Part shown: positions 1-6,773 of the stretch, in pieces | Layout of the letters: the number at the start of each line of letters is the position of its first letter | Numbering within the stretch: the stretch's first letter is position 1 | From: Erginobacter sp964587835 | GTDB taxonomy: Bacteria > Auribacterota > Erginobacteria > Erginobacterales > Erginobacteraceae | NCBI GenBank assembly: GCA_964587835.1 | Contig: CAZPMN010000035.1 | Span: forward strand, 1 to 23,260 | DNA: 23,260 nucleotides | Direction of reading: 5' to 3' | Notes under the pieces: model-generated | Told to the model about the DNA's origin: nothing | The model's input: the letters and a program-made list of their open reading frames with translations, nothing else | The model's database searches: none | Position numbers and translations under genes: made by a program

Positions 1-75
1 ACCCCCGAGCTACAAACGAGGAGCCGCCTGAAGGCGGCTAACCACCACGGGAGAGGAGGAGCTCGTCTGTCGAGG

Positions 76-996
76 TTGCCCGAAGGGCTCTTCCTTCGGA
101 GCGCCGGGGTTTTATGCACCCGGCGCCTTCTTTCGGAGCGCCGGGGGTTCGTGGTCTGGAGCTCCAACCGTCACGGGAGCCACGATATTCTCCGGATGGA
201 GCTGCCGGAGATGACGGTCACCCGGCTGACCCGCAGCGACCACACCGATACCTACCCCCGGATCAGCCCGGACGGACGTTTCCTGGTCTTCTGCCGCTCG
301 CGGCTCCCCTGGGTCTCCCAGCGCGATCCGACCCCCTGGGACATCCATCTCCTTGATCTGGCCAGCGGGCGGGAACGCCTCCTGTCCGAATACGGTTTCC
401 AGCCCTCCTGGAGCGGAGACGGAGAAAATGTCCTCTTCGTCCGGCGGGGGACCCAGGTGGTGGAACACCGCCTCGCCGACGGCCGGGAGACGGTGCTGAT
501 CGAGAACGGCCGCCGGGGGATGCCCGACGGGGTGCACTTCCAGACCCCGTCGAAGAATCCGGCGCAAGCGGAGGTCGCCGTCACCGTCCGCGGGCGCCAC
601 CGCGCCGCCGCTCTGGTCCAGCCCGGGAGCGGCCCAGGCCGGGTGGTCGCGGGCGGGGGCTGCCAGATCACCTGGTCGCCGGACGGGACCTTCGTCTACT
701 GGGCCGACGGGCCGGGGCGGATGGGTCTGGCCTTCTATACCGGCCGGCCCCCGGAATACCGCCCGGCCCTCTGGATCGACCTGCCCGGGGAACACAGCCA
801 CCAGTACTTCCCCAAACTCTCCGGAAACGGATCGTTTTTGGTGATGGGAGCCAGCGCCGGGGGACACGAACACGACACGGCGGATTACGAAATCTACCTC
901 TGGAAGACGGATTCCCCTCCGGGAGAGGCTGCCCGGCTGACCTTCCATTCCGGCAACGACTGCTGGCCGGACATATTCCTGGCGACAACCGAGTAA
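76..996 (+). CDS. TolB-like beta-propeller (PD40) protein, 5' end uncertain
   Basis: The protein has repeated blades of the TolB/PD40 type: ISPDGRFLVF, SWSGDGENVLF, TWSPDGTFVYW and KLSGNGSFLVM, each followed by a short hydrophobic strand, and DYEIYLWKTD near the end. Such propellers usually act in the periplasm as binding or scaffold proteins, and no catalytic motif is visible. The start is doubtful. TTG at 76 is the listed start, but the frame has no stop back to base 1, so the gene may begin outside the window. The first ~25 residues are not a signal peptide and are encoded by a GC-rich duplicated segment (95-146). Good propeller sequence begins at about residue 25 (FVVWSSNRHGSHDI). Either the gene is 5'-extended beyond the window or its exported N-terminus was replaced or broken by repeat DNA. 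The fold is fairly sure; the biological role is unknown. Confidence 0.7.
   Translation: MPEGLFLRSAGVLCTRRLLSERRGFVVWSSNRHGSHDILRMELPEMTVTRLTRSDHTDTYPRISPDGRFLVFCRSRLPWVSQRDPTPWDIHLLDLASGRERLLSEYGFQPSWSGDGENVLFVRRGTQVVEHRLADGRETVLIENGRRGMPDGVHFQTPSKNPAQAEVAVTVRGRHRAAALVQPGSGPGRVVAGGGCQITWSPDGTFVYWADGPGRMGLAFYTGRPPEYRPALWIDLPGEHSHQYFPKLSGNGSFLVMGASAGGHEHDTADYEIYLWKTDSPPGEAARLTFHSGNDCWPDIFLATTE
95..146. repeat. 15-bp direct duplication and hairpin in the 5' part of the propeller gene
   Basis: The 15-mer TTCGGAGCGCCGGGG occurs at 95-109 and again at 132-146. The second copy also pairs with CCCGGCGC at 119-126 to form an 8-bp stem (119-145). Another short hairpin (arms AGCCGCCT and AGGCGGCT) lies just upstream at 22-39. 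The segment looks like intergenic repeat DNA rather than a natural protein N-terminus. Confidence 0.6.
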
Positions 997-1021
997 GAAG
1001 GAGTTCGGCTATCCTTAACCA

Positions 1022-1160
1022 GATTTATTCATAAAGCGGGTTAGTGTAAATCAGGTGATCCGGAAATTAATGAGAAGGAGAAGAGGTTTAAGTACATAAC
1101 ACCTTGGCTTATAATTTATTGCAAGATAATTTGGTAAATTTTCCCGGCTTTGGGGAAGGA
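1022..1160 (+). repeat. 139-bp dispersed repeat, copy 1
   Basis: This segment aligns without gaps to 9985-10123. By hand I count about 26 mismatches in 139 columns, roughly 81% identity. The longest shared blocks are GATTTATTCATAAA, TAAATCAGGT and GGTTTAAGTACATAACA. Both copies begin just after a plus-strand stop codon and end in a purine-rich TTTGGGG(A/C)AGGA. A promoter-like pair is kept in both: TTTAAG (1087-1092), 17 bp, then TATAAT (1110-1115). Copy 1 has no plus-strand gene downstream. It faces the 3' end of the minus-strand microcompartment operon, so transcription from it would be antisense to that operon. It fills most of the 997-1179 gap, and no terminator was seen there. Confidence 0.75.
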
Positions 1161-1179
1161 AAAGAAATATCGAGGTGAC

Positions 1180-1455
1180 TTAATCGATCTCGAAGACGAA
1201 GGGGGAACGGGGGGACGAAGGACCGGCCGAGCGCTCCCGTCGGAGGGTCTCCAGAGCGGAGTCCTCCAGCCAGGCGTCGATCACGGACTTCTTGAAGCGG
1301 ATGGTCGCCCCGATCCGGCTGGCCGGGATGGTTCCCTTCCGAACGTGACGGTAGATGACCTGCTTATGCAGCTGGAGATACTCGGCCGCCTGTTCGATGG
1401 TCATAATCTCCGGGTAATCCGAACCGGTTCCCGGTTTTGATTTTTCTCCGCTCAT
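1180..1455 (-). CDS. Small excisionase/MerR-type helix-turn-helix DNA-binding protein
   Basis: This is a 91-residue protein with one winged-helix domain of the excisionase/HTH_17 type at about residues 18-63: MTIEQAAEYLQLHKQVIYRH, then VRKGTIPASRIG and IRFKKSVIDAWL. The pattern of 'helix, turn, recognition helix, then G-x-IPA-x-RIG wing' is typical of that family. The C-terminal 25 residues are Arg/Ser/Pro-rich and look disordered. I chose ATG 1453-1455 because AGAAGGA sits about 6 nt upstream. A longer start at 1485 lacks a good ribosome site and would begin 9 nt after the aldolase stop. As last gene of the operon it is likely co-transcribed and may be the local regulator. No integrase is nearby, so a true excisionase role is less likely. 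The target site is unknown. Confidence 0.75.
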   Translation of the reverse strand: MSGEKSKPGTGSDYPEIMTIEQAAEYLQLHKQVIYRHVRKGTIPASRIGATIRFKKSVIDAWLEDSALETLRRERSAGPSSPRSPFVFEID

Positions 1456-1494
1456 GTTTTTCCTTCTCTCTTTCCGCCGATCCATCAGGATGGT

Positions 1495-2247
1495 TCATCC
1501 CCGGATGATCTTCAGCACTTCCCCGGTGATGGTCCGGGTCAACTCTTCCTCGACAACCGGCCCGGAAGCGGGGGCCGGGGGAGAGCAGACACAGTGGATG
1601 ATCCGCCCGCCCAATCCGGCGGATCGGCGGACCTCCAGCAGCCGCTCCACCTGGTCCGGGCTGAGAACCTTAACCCGGCCCAGTGACTTGGCGGCCAGGA
1701 TAACCCGGGCGCTGTGTTCGATCTTCTCCAGCTTGTAGTAGGCTTCAAGCAGGCTTGGGCCCACGGTAAGGGTTCCGTGACGGTCGAGGATCATCGCGTC
1801 GCAGGTCTTGATCTGCTCCCGGATGATCCGGGGCGGTTCTTCGGTGGTCGGCGTCCCGTAATCGGTGGTCGGGACGGCCCCGATGGTGAAGACCACTTCG
1901 GGGAGGACGCAGCGGTCGAGGGTCTCACCGGCCACCGAGAAGGCGGTGCAGATCGGTGGATGACCGTGGACGATCGCGGCGACATCCTGCCGCTGCCGGT
2001 AAACCTCCAGATGGAGACGGAACTCAGAGGTCGGTTTCCCGCCGGAACGGGGATCGCCCCGGGAGTCGATGATCACCAGTTCCGAAGCCCGGAGGAAACC
2101 GAGGCAGCTCCCGGTCGGGGTGATCAGGATCTCGTCAGGTCCGAGGCGAAAGCTGATATTTCCATCGGTGGCGGCGACCAGGTCCTTGGCGTACATCCTC
2201 CGCCCGATCTCCACCATCTCCTTCCGGATGGCGTATTCCGCGGTCAT
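1495..2247 (-). CDS. Class II aldolase (L-fuculose/L-rhamnulose-phosphate type), BMC cargo
   Basis: This zinc-dependent aldolase would cleave L-fuculose-1-phosphate, L-rhamnulose-1-phosphate or a similar ketose phosphate to DHAP and lactaldehyde. Visible active-site residues are E75 (KPTSEFRLHL), H94 and H96 (VHGHPP), and H157 (RHGTL). They match E. coli FucA E73, H92, H94 and H155 at a constant offset of two. GNIS (29-32) and TPTG (43-46) are the phosphate-binding loops. At 250 residues it is longer than FucA (about 215). The extra C-terminus is a Pro/Ala linker (about 222-231) and a predicted amphipathic helix (232-250, ending EVLKIIRG), which resembles an encapsulation peptide. The shell and aldehyde dehydrogenase genes around it support lactaldehyde as the encapsulated intermediate. 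The exact sugar phosphate cannot be told from sequence. Confidence 0.88.
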   Translation of the reverse strand: MTAEYAIRKEMVEIGRRMYAKDLVAATDGNISFRLGPDEILITPTGSCLGFLRASELVIIDSRGDPRSGGKPTSEFRLHLEVYRQRQDVAAIVHGHPPICTAFSVAGETLDRCVLPEVVFTIGAVPTTDYGTPTTEEPPRIIREQIKTCDAMILDRHGTLTVGPSLLEAYYKLEKIEHSARVILAAKSLGRVKVLSPDQVERLLEVRRSAGLGGRIIHCVCSPPAPASGPVVEEELTRTITGEVLKIIRG

Positions 2248-2295
2248 CTCAACAATCTCTATCCCCCTCGTTCCGGTAATCGCCCTCGTGCTCTA

Positions 2296-2331
2296 ACTCG
2301 TACTCGTACTCCTACTCATACTCGTACTCGC
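2296..2331. repeat. Hexanucleotide tandem repeat (ACTCGT-type, 6 units)
   Basis: Six consecutive hexamers (ACTCGT, ACTCGT, ACTCCT, ACTCAT, ACTCGT, ACTCGC) lie about 50 nt upstream of the aldolase start, in the spacer after pduT. In transcript sense they read as GAGT-based units. Copy-number change here would alter only the leader length of the aldolase, not a coding frame. Confidence 0.8.
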
Positions 2332-2410
2332 TCTATCCCAATGCTAAAGAGCATATTAATTCCCGGGCCTTAACCCCACACAACCAAAATCCCCAGCGAG
2401 CCCCAGCCCA

Positions 2411-2959
2411 TCAAAGTATAAACCGCGTGAGATCCGGATGCGGACGGGGGATGGTGACGGTTCGGACCAGGGCCCCGATGGCCTTGACCTTCTCTTCCCC
2501 CGCTTCCATCGCCGCCTCCAGATCGGGGATTTCCCCGGTCAGGGTGACGAAACTCTTCCCCCCCAGACCGTTGGCCAGCCGGATCTCCAGCAGCCGGATC
2601 TCCGCCGCCTTGGCCGCCGCGTCGGCGGCCAGGATGCAGGAAGGGATGGAGAAGGTCTCGATTACCCCCAGGGCGTCGAGCTCCCCCGCCGGTCCGGCGG
2701 CCAGCAGGGCCGGGATGACCAGGGGATGGACGTTGGGGAGGAAGAGATGATCGGTGACCGCATCCGCCCCGGCCGCGACCCCAGCCGCCAGCGACTCCTC
2801 CACCGGGCCGGTCATTCCGGTGATCAGGATGATGTACTTCCCCGGGCAGACGCTCCGGGAGTCGACCACCTCGATCTCCGACTTTTTGGCCATGGCGTCG
2901 GTGGTGAAGATCCCGGCGGCGACGCTGTTGAATTCGACGAAACCTACTGCTTCTTCCAT
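2411..2959 (-). CDS. pduT: BMC-T shell protein, PduT-like, predicted [4Fe-4S] at the pore
   Basis: At 182 residues this is a tandem two-domain BMC shell protein, close to PduT (about 184). Domain 1 starts AVGFVEFNSVAAGIFTTDAM; domain 2 covers ALGVIETFSIPSCILAADAA and onward. C38 in SRSVCPGKYIILITG sits at the same position and in the same CPGK context as Cys38 of Citrobacter PduT, where three cysteines of the trimer ligate a [4Fe-4S] cluster in the central pore. That makes it a candidate electron relay across the shell facet, and the PduS homologue upstream is the natural partner. A clear ribosome site (GGAGG, about 10 nt before ATG) supports the start. The C-terminus ends TIPRPHPDLTRFIL, the usual BMC tail. 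Cluster binding is inferred from the motif. Confidence 0.9.
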   Translation of the reverse strand: MEEAVGFVEFNSVAAGIFTTDAMAKKSEIEVVDSRSVCPGKYIILITGMTGPVEESLAAGVAAGADAVTDHLFLPNVHPLVIPALLAAGPAGELDALGVIETFSIPSCILAADAAAKAAEIRLLEIRLANGLGGKSFVTLTGEIPDLEAAMEAGEEKVKAIGALVRTVTIPRPHPDLTRFIL

Positions 2960-2987
2960 TATATTTTTTCCTCCGGAAAAAATAGTA

Positions 2988-3008
2988 AAAATTTTCTTTG
3001 AAAATTTT
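2988..3008. repeat. A/T-rich hairpin upstream of pduT
   Basis: A perfect 9-bp inverted repeat with arms AAAATTTTC and GAAAATTTT around TTT, about 30 nt before the pduT start codon. It resembles the hairpins at 7085-7107 and 7926-7950 (same A4T4 core flanked by C/G). It could mark a transcript 5' end or a processing site. Confidence 0.6.
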
Positions 3009-3284
3009 GTGTAATTATCGGGCGAAATTAATTCCAGTACCGCAACCGATTGCTCCGGCCTCCAGATAAAATTTCCGGAAAATACCAGCGCTATATCCTT
3101 TTTTGGCGCTGTCCGGGTTTCTCAAATAATCGGTAGAGTCTCGTTGAATAAAAATGGGCGACACAACCCAGCCCGGGTTAAGCGATAATAATATTCACTG
3201 TCAACAAAAGGTGCTTGATAACCCTGCTCAATTTTGCGCCGTATTCTGAACATTTTTAACTTGCCTCAACTAACCTTCAGACGG
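3009..3284. other. Long intergenic spacer between pduS and pduT
   Basis: No gene is recognised in this spacer, which is the longest inside the operon. It is more AT-rich than the flanking genes. On the minus strand it holds a perfect -35-like TTGACA (3199-3204), but no convincing -10 at 16-18 bp, so an internal promoter for pduT and the aldolase is possible but unproven. Short inverted arms AGCGC/GCGCT occur at about 3088-3110. Confidence 0.4.
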
Positions 3285-4625
3285 TCAGGAAGCGCCTATG
3301 GTTATGGATTCCGGGGTGACCTTTTCCACGGTACCGGCGATCGAGGCGTGGACCCGGGCCCCCATCGTCTTCCGATCGAGATCGGCGATCAGCTCCCCGG
3401 CTCGGACCCGTTCACCTTCCTTCACCACCGGGTCGCCGGCCTGACCGATACCCTGCTTGAGCGGAATCTCCACCCGGGGAGGGGAATAGCCCGTCTCCTC
3501 CAGGGGGGCGGGTCGATCATAATCCTCCAACCCCAGCCGGAAGGTCAACCGGGAGACCGGGATCAGGCTGTACTCCCGCAAGGGCGAGGGGTGATAATTT
3601 TCCAGCCGGGGTACCGGCTCCCAGTCCCACTCCTTCATCCGGCCGGCCAGTTGTTTGTTGAGGCGCCCGATCGGGAGGTTCATTGGGCAGGAGTATACCC
3701 CGCAGAGATCGCAGTTGCAACACTGAGCCGCGGAAGAGACGCCCGGGGTGCCGGGGATGGGCAGCCCCATCGCGATCTGGCGCATCACGATATGGGGTTT
3801 GAAGTTATGACCGAGAAGCGCCCGGGGGCAGACCAGGGTGCAATAGTCGCACTGGCAACAGATGGACTGTATCTTTCTCAAATCGAGGTCGAGATCGGCG
3901 GTTTTGCGGAGCACCACCGGGTGGCCGACGGGCAAAACAATCACGGCCGAGGTGGTCTTGGTCACGGGCCGGTTGAAGTCAGAGACCGCCTCCCCCATCA
4001 TCGGCCCTCCGGTCACGATCGTCCAGTCGTCAACGGCCGGCCCTCCGGCCAGGTCCACCGCGGTCTGCAACGGCGTCCCGACCGGGAGCCGGAGCGTCTT
4101 CGGTTCCCGAACCGCCCCGGTCACAGTCAGGAAACGGTGGGTGACCGGTTCGCCCCGTTCGGCGGCGAAGATGTTGGCGAATGTTTCAACGTTGCTGACC
4201 AGGACCCCGACTTCCAGGGGGATGGCGCCGGGGGGGATCACCTTCCCGGTCACCTCGTAAACCAGGACAAACTCGTCTCCGGCCGGGTAGACACTTTCCA
4301 GGAGATGGAGAGAGATGTCATCCCGCCCCGCGGTCTCTTCCTTTAGGGCGGCGATGGCGGCGGTGTACTTTTTCTTGAGGGCAATCACCCCCCGGGAAGC
4401 CCCGGTGGCTTCCATGGTTAGGGTCAGCCCCCGGACAATCTCCCTCGCCCGGACGGCCATCACCTGCTGATCGTTTCTGAGCAGAGGCTCGCACTCGGCC
4501 CCATTGACGATCACCGTCTCAACCCGGGCGTCGATCTTCTTCCAGGTCGGGAAACCAGCTCCCCCCGCCCCCACCACCCCGGCCCGCCAAACCTTCTCCA
4601 CTAAGCTATCGGCTTTTCCTGTCAC
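3285..4625 (-). CDS. pduS: PduS/RnfC-like Fe-S flavoprotein (NADH-linked electron transfer)
   Basis: This 446-residue protein has the RnfC/PduS layout. The N-terminal FMN/NADH-binding part has GAGGAGFPTWKK (19-30) and NGAECEPLL (41-49). A SLBB-like middle follows (about 160-215). Two ferredoxin-type cysteine sets come next: C256, C259, C262, C266 (CCQCDYCTLVCP) and C302, C305, C308, C313 (CCNCDLCGVYSCP). A C-terminal barrel-sandwich domain (about 385-446) includes a lipoyl-like VVKEGERVRAGELIA stretch. In the Pdu system PduS is a Fe-S corrin reductase that interacts with PduT. No B12 enzyme is encoded here, so a corrinoid substrate is unlikely. A role in moving electrons from NADH to PduT is the better guess. 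The start codon is GTG at 4623-4625 with a weak ribosome site. The 218-bp spacer before it (4626-4843) holds no recognisable gene. Confidence 0.9.
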   Translation of the reverse strand: MTGKADSLVEKVWRAGVVGAGGAGFPTWKKIDARVETVIVNGAECEPLLRNDQQVMAVRAREIVRGLTLTMEATGASRGVIALKKKYTAAIAALKEETAGRDDISLHLLESVYPAGDEFVLVYEVTGKVIPPGAIPLEVGVLVSNVETFANIFAAERGEPVTHRFLTVTGAVREPKTLRLPVGTPLQTAVDLAGGPAVDDWTIVTGGPMMGEAVSDFNRPVTKTTSAVIVLPVGHPVVLRKTADLDLDLRKIQSICCQCDYCTLVCPRALLGHNFKPHIVMRQIAMGLPIPGTPGVSSAAQCCNCDLCGVYSCPMNLPIGRLNKQLAGRMKEWDWEPVPRLENYHPSPLREYSLIPVSRLTFRLGLEDYDRPAPLEETGYSPPRVEIPLKQGIGQAGDPVVKEGERVRAGELIADLDRKTMGARVHASIAGTVEKVTPESITIGAS

Positions 4626-4820
4626 CGGATAATCTCTTTGGTGCCGGATGCTTCAGACGAGTAGGACGAGTCGGCTATCGGGAAGGCGGCGGGGCCGGGA
4701 TTTCGACGACTTCTCCGGATTTCAAACCTCAGGAAACTCCAACCGGCGGCGGAAGCAAAGGAAAGACCTTCATCTCCCGCACCGGGGGTAATTTTTCCGG
4801 AAACAGAATGATTTTTACCC

Positions 4821-4849
4821 GTTTAAATCCGCCAAAGGCGGATTTAAAC
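4821..4849. repeat. Perfect 13-bp-stem hairpin overlapping the aldehyde dehydrogenase stop codon
   Basis: Arms GTTTAAATCCGCC and GGCGGATTTAAAC pair perfectly around AAA. The TAA stop of the dehydrogenase lies within one arm. No U-tract follows on the minus strand (the sequence continues GGGTAAAAATC), so this is not a textbook terminator. A 3' stabilising or processing hairpin fits better. Confidence 0.75.
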
Positions 4850-6295
4850 GATACGGAAATAGTCGACCAGGACACAGCGGCGTTCCCGGGTGAAGTCGGA
4901 GGCCTTGGTCAGACCTTCTCCGGTGGGGCTGGCGATACTGAAGGAGGTATATCCCTGTCCGCCGTGGCCGAGGCCCGTATAACACGGTCCATTCTTGACG
5001 AAGATGGAAGCGTTGCAGGCCCGGGCCATCTTGGAGAGCTTCTCCACGTCGCGCGAGTACATATACATCGAGTGGCGGAAACCGTGCTCGACCTCGATCG
5101 CCAGCCGGATCGCCGTGTCGACGTCGGGCACCCGGACAAAGGGGATCACCGGCATCAGCTGTTCGACCAGGACCAGGGGATGGCGGGCGTCCACCTCGGC
5201 CAGGATGATCTTCACCTCGTCGCCGACCTCCACCCCGATCTCTTTCAGGATAACCTTCGGGGAGCGCCCGACAAACTTCTTGTTCGGCGCCCCCTCCTCC
5301 TTCTTCTCCGAAGGGAACTCGGCGATCACCACCTTGGTCAGTTCCTCGGTCTGCTTCCGGTCCAGCTCGTAGGCGCCGTTCTTGATCAGTTCGGCCTTGA
5401 GCCCGTCGGCGATCTTCTCCACGGCCAGGATTTCCTTCTCGCAGACGCAGACAATGTTGTTGTCGAAGGAAGCCCCTTCGACGATGAGACGCCCGGCCCG
5501 GGGGATGTCGGCGGTGGCGTCCACCACCACCGGGGGATTGCCGGGGCCGGCGGCGATCACTTTCTTTCCGGTCTGCATCGCCGCCCTCACCACTCCCGGT
5601 CCGCCGGTGACCATTAGCAATGGAATCGTCGGGTGCTTCATCATCACCCCGGCGGCCTCGATCGAGGGTTCCCGGATCGCCACCAGCAGGTCGGGCGGGC
5701 CCCCGGCGGCGACGATCGCCCGGTTGAGGATCTGAATCATCGTCAGCGAGGCGACCTTGGCCGAGGGATGGGGGCCGAAGACGACGGCGTTGCCCGCGGC
5801 GATCATTCCGATTGAGTTGCAGATCACGGTCGAGGTCGGGTTGGTGGAAGGGATGATCGCCCCGATTACGCCGTAAGGGGCTCTTTCCATCAGGGTCAAA
5901 CCGTGGTCCCCGGTCCAGGCGACCGGCTGCAGATCTTCCAGGCCCGGAGTCTTGTTGGAGACCAGCAGGTGCTTCTGAATCTTGGACTCGACCCTCCCCA
6001 TCCCGGATTCGGAAACGGCCAGCCGGGACATCTTCTCGGCGTTGTCCCGTCCGGCCTGGCGCATCGCCTCGATCATCTTTTCCCGCCTGGCGAGATCGAC
6101 GCCCTGCAGCTTATTCTGGGCGGTGGTGGCGGCGGCGATGGCCTCCTCCATCCCGGCGTAGACTCCATCGCCGAGTTCAATCGGGGAAGACGGACCGGCG
6201 GGGGCGGCGGTCCCGCCCCCGGCCAGCCGCGCGACCACCGACTGAACGATTGACCTGACCTGTTCCTCGCTGATCGGGAGCGGTTCGGGGGACAT
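4844..6295 (-). CDS. CoA-acylating aldehyde dehydrogenase (PduP/EutE family), BMC cargo
   Basis: The enzyme would oxidise lactaldehyde (or propanal/acetaldehyde) with CoA and NAD+ to acyl-CoA. The PduP/EutE signature is clear: ERAPYGVIGAIIPSTNPT (137-154), catalytic C283 in FDNNIVCVCEKEI, GPGNPPVVVD (250-259) and CYTGLGHGGQGYTSFSIA near the C-terminus. Residues 8-27 (ISEEQVRSIVQSVVARLAGG) form an amphipathic helix followed by a Gly/Ala/Pro/Ser linker (28-38), the standard form of an N-terminal encapsulation peptide. Its length (483) is usual for the family. GAGGA lies about 7 nt before the ATG. It sits between the shell genes and pduS, as signature enzyme of the compartment. Substrate is inferred from the aldolase. 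There is no alcohol dehydrogenase next to it to recycle NADH. Confidence 0.93.
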   Translation of the reverse strand: MSPEPLPISEEQVRSIVQSVVARLAGGGTAAPAGPSSPIELGDGVYAGMEEAIAAATTAQNKLQGVDLARREKMIEAMRQAGRDNAEKMSRLAVSESGMGRVESKIQKHLLVSNKTPGLEDLQPVAWTGDHGLTLMERAPYGVIGAIIPSTNPTSTVICNSIGMIAAGNAVVFGPHPSAKVASLTMIQILNRAIVAAGGPPDLLVAIREPSIEAAGVMMKHPTIPLLMVTGGPGVVRAAMQTGKKVIAAGPGNPPVVVDATADIPRAGRLIVEGASFDNNIVCVCEKEILAVEKIADGLKAELIKNGAYELDRKQTEELTKVVIAEFPSEKKEEGAPNKKFVGRSPKVILKEIGVEVGDEVKIILAEVDARHPLVLVEQLMPVIPFVRVPDVDTAIRLAIEVEHGFRHSMYMYSRDVEKLSKMARACNASIFVKNGPCYTGLGHGGQGYTSFSIASPTGEGLTKASDFTRERRCVLVDYFRIV

Positions 6296-6361
6296 AATTA
6301 TTCCTCAACAATTGATTTAATTAATGAATGATGTGAAACCTTCGCGAGGGTTTCGATCCCC

Positions 6362-6389
6362 GTAGGGGCAAGGCATGCCTTGTCCCTAC
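6362..6389. repeat. 28-bp near-perfect palindrome in the BMC-P/dehydrogenase spacer
   Basis: Arms GTAGGGGCAAGGCA and TGCCTTGTCCCTAC pair with one mismatch and no loop. REP-like palindromes of this kind are common between genes in many bacteria. It lies in the 154-nt spacer before the dehydrogenase and, with the 6425-6461 hairpin, separates the shell genes from the enzyme genes. Confidence 0.7.
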
Positions 6390-6424
6390 AATCCGGATAT
6401 CGCCTGATTGGCTCGGAAGACAGA

Positions 6425-6461
6425 ACCGGGACCCGATCCCCGCTGGAGATCAGGTCCCGGT
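6425..6461 (-). terminator. Strong hairpin at the end of the BMC-P gene, possible attenuator
   Basis: Arms ACCGGGACCCGATC and GATCAGGTCCCGGT form a 14-bp stem with one mismatch and a 9-nt loop. The BMC-P stop codon (6450-6452) lies in it. On the minus strand only a weak U-rich stretch (TTCTGTCTT) follows, so partial termination or RNA stabilisation is more likely than full termination. Confidence 0.45.
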
Positions 6462-6755
6462 ATCGGTTGACTTCTCGTAAACCGCCTGGCCGTCGATTTC
6501 CAGAGTATCGACAATCGCCATAATCGTGGCGTCGCAGGGGCGATTGGTGGTGGCGGCGGTATAACGGCCGCAGCTTCCGGTCACGTAGAGGACCACCTCG
6601 CCCACCCCGGCTCCCACCGAATCGGCGGCGATGATGTACTTACCCAGCGGCTTGCCGTTGATGTCCAGCTGTTCGCAGACAAAAAACTTAAGCCCCTCCA
6701 GGGTCTCCACCTTGTGGCTGGAGACCAGGGTGCCGCGGATCTTGGCTAAGAGCAT
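6450..6755 (-). CDS. BMC-P pentameric vertex protein (EutN/CcmL family)
   Basis: This 101-residue protein has the hallmarks of the pentamer that caps shell vertices. The N-terminus MLLAKIRGTLVSSHK gives the first strand with its conserved Gly and basic residues. LDINGKPLGKYIIAADSVGA is the central part, and GVGEVVLYVTGS (51-61) the signature loop before the C-terminal ATIMAIVDTLEIDG. Length is typical (about 90-105). It is the only BMC-P in the window, whereas many compartment loci encode two or three. Together with the one hexamer and two trimers here, it would suffice in principle for a closed shell. It starts 18 nt after the BMC-H stop without a strong ribosome site, suggesting translational coupling. 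Confidence 0.93.
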   Translation of the reverse strand: MLLAKIRGTLVSSHKVETLEGLKFFVCEQLDINGKPLGKYIIAADSVGAGVGEVVLYVTGSCGRYTAATTNRPCDATIMAIVDTLEIDGQAVYEKSTDTGT

Positions 6756-6773
6756 AGCGGATACCGGAGAGGT

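Noticed and set aside
112..948. 278-codon minus-strand frame opposite the propeller gene
   Set aside because: The plus strand shows clear PD40 repeats; the minus frame has no recognisable motif.
1150..1440. Plus-strand reading frame after repeat copy 1
   Set aside because: It lies opposite the HTH gene, has no family resemblance, and its start codon falls inside the repeat.
1180..1455. Phage or integrative element excisionase
   Set aside because: No integrase, attachment site or phage gene is nearby, and the gene follows a metabolic operon in the same direction.
3234..4346. Long (370-codon) plus-strand frame
   Set aside because: It is antisense to the well-supported PduS gene, is rich in Gly/Arg/His/Asp as expected from the reverse complement of GC-rich code, and shows no domain.
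3285..4625. RnfC subunit of an Rnf complex
   Set aside because: No other rnf gene is present, and the PduT and shell genes next to it favour PduS.
4821..4849. Intrinsic terminator after the aldehyde dehydrogenase gene
   Set aside because: The stem is strong but no U-tract follows on the minus strand, so it is listed only as a hairpin repeat.
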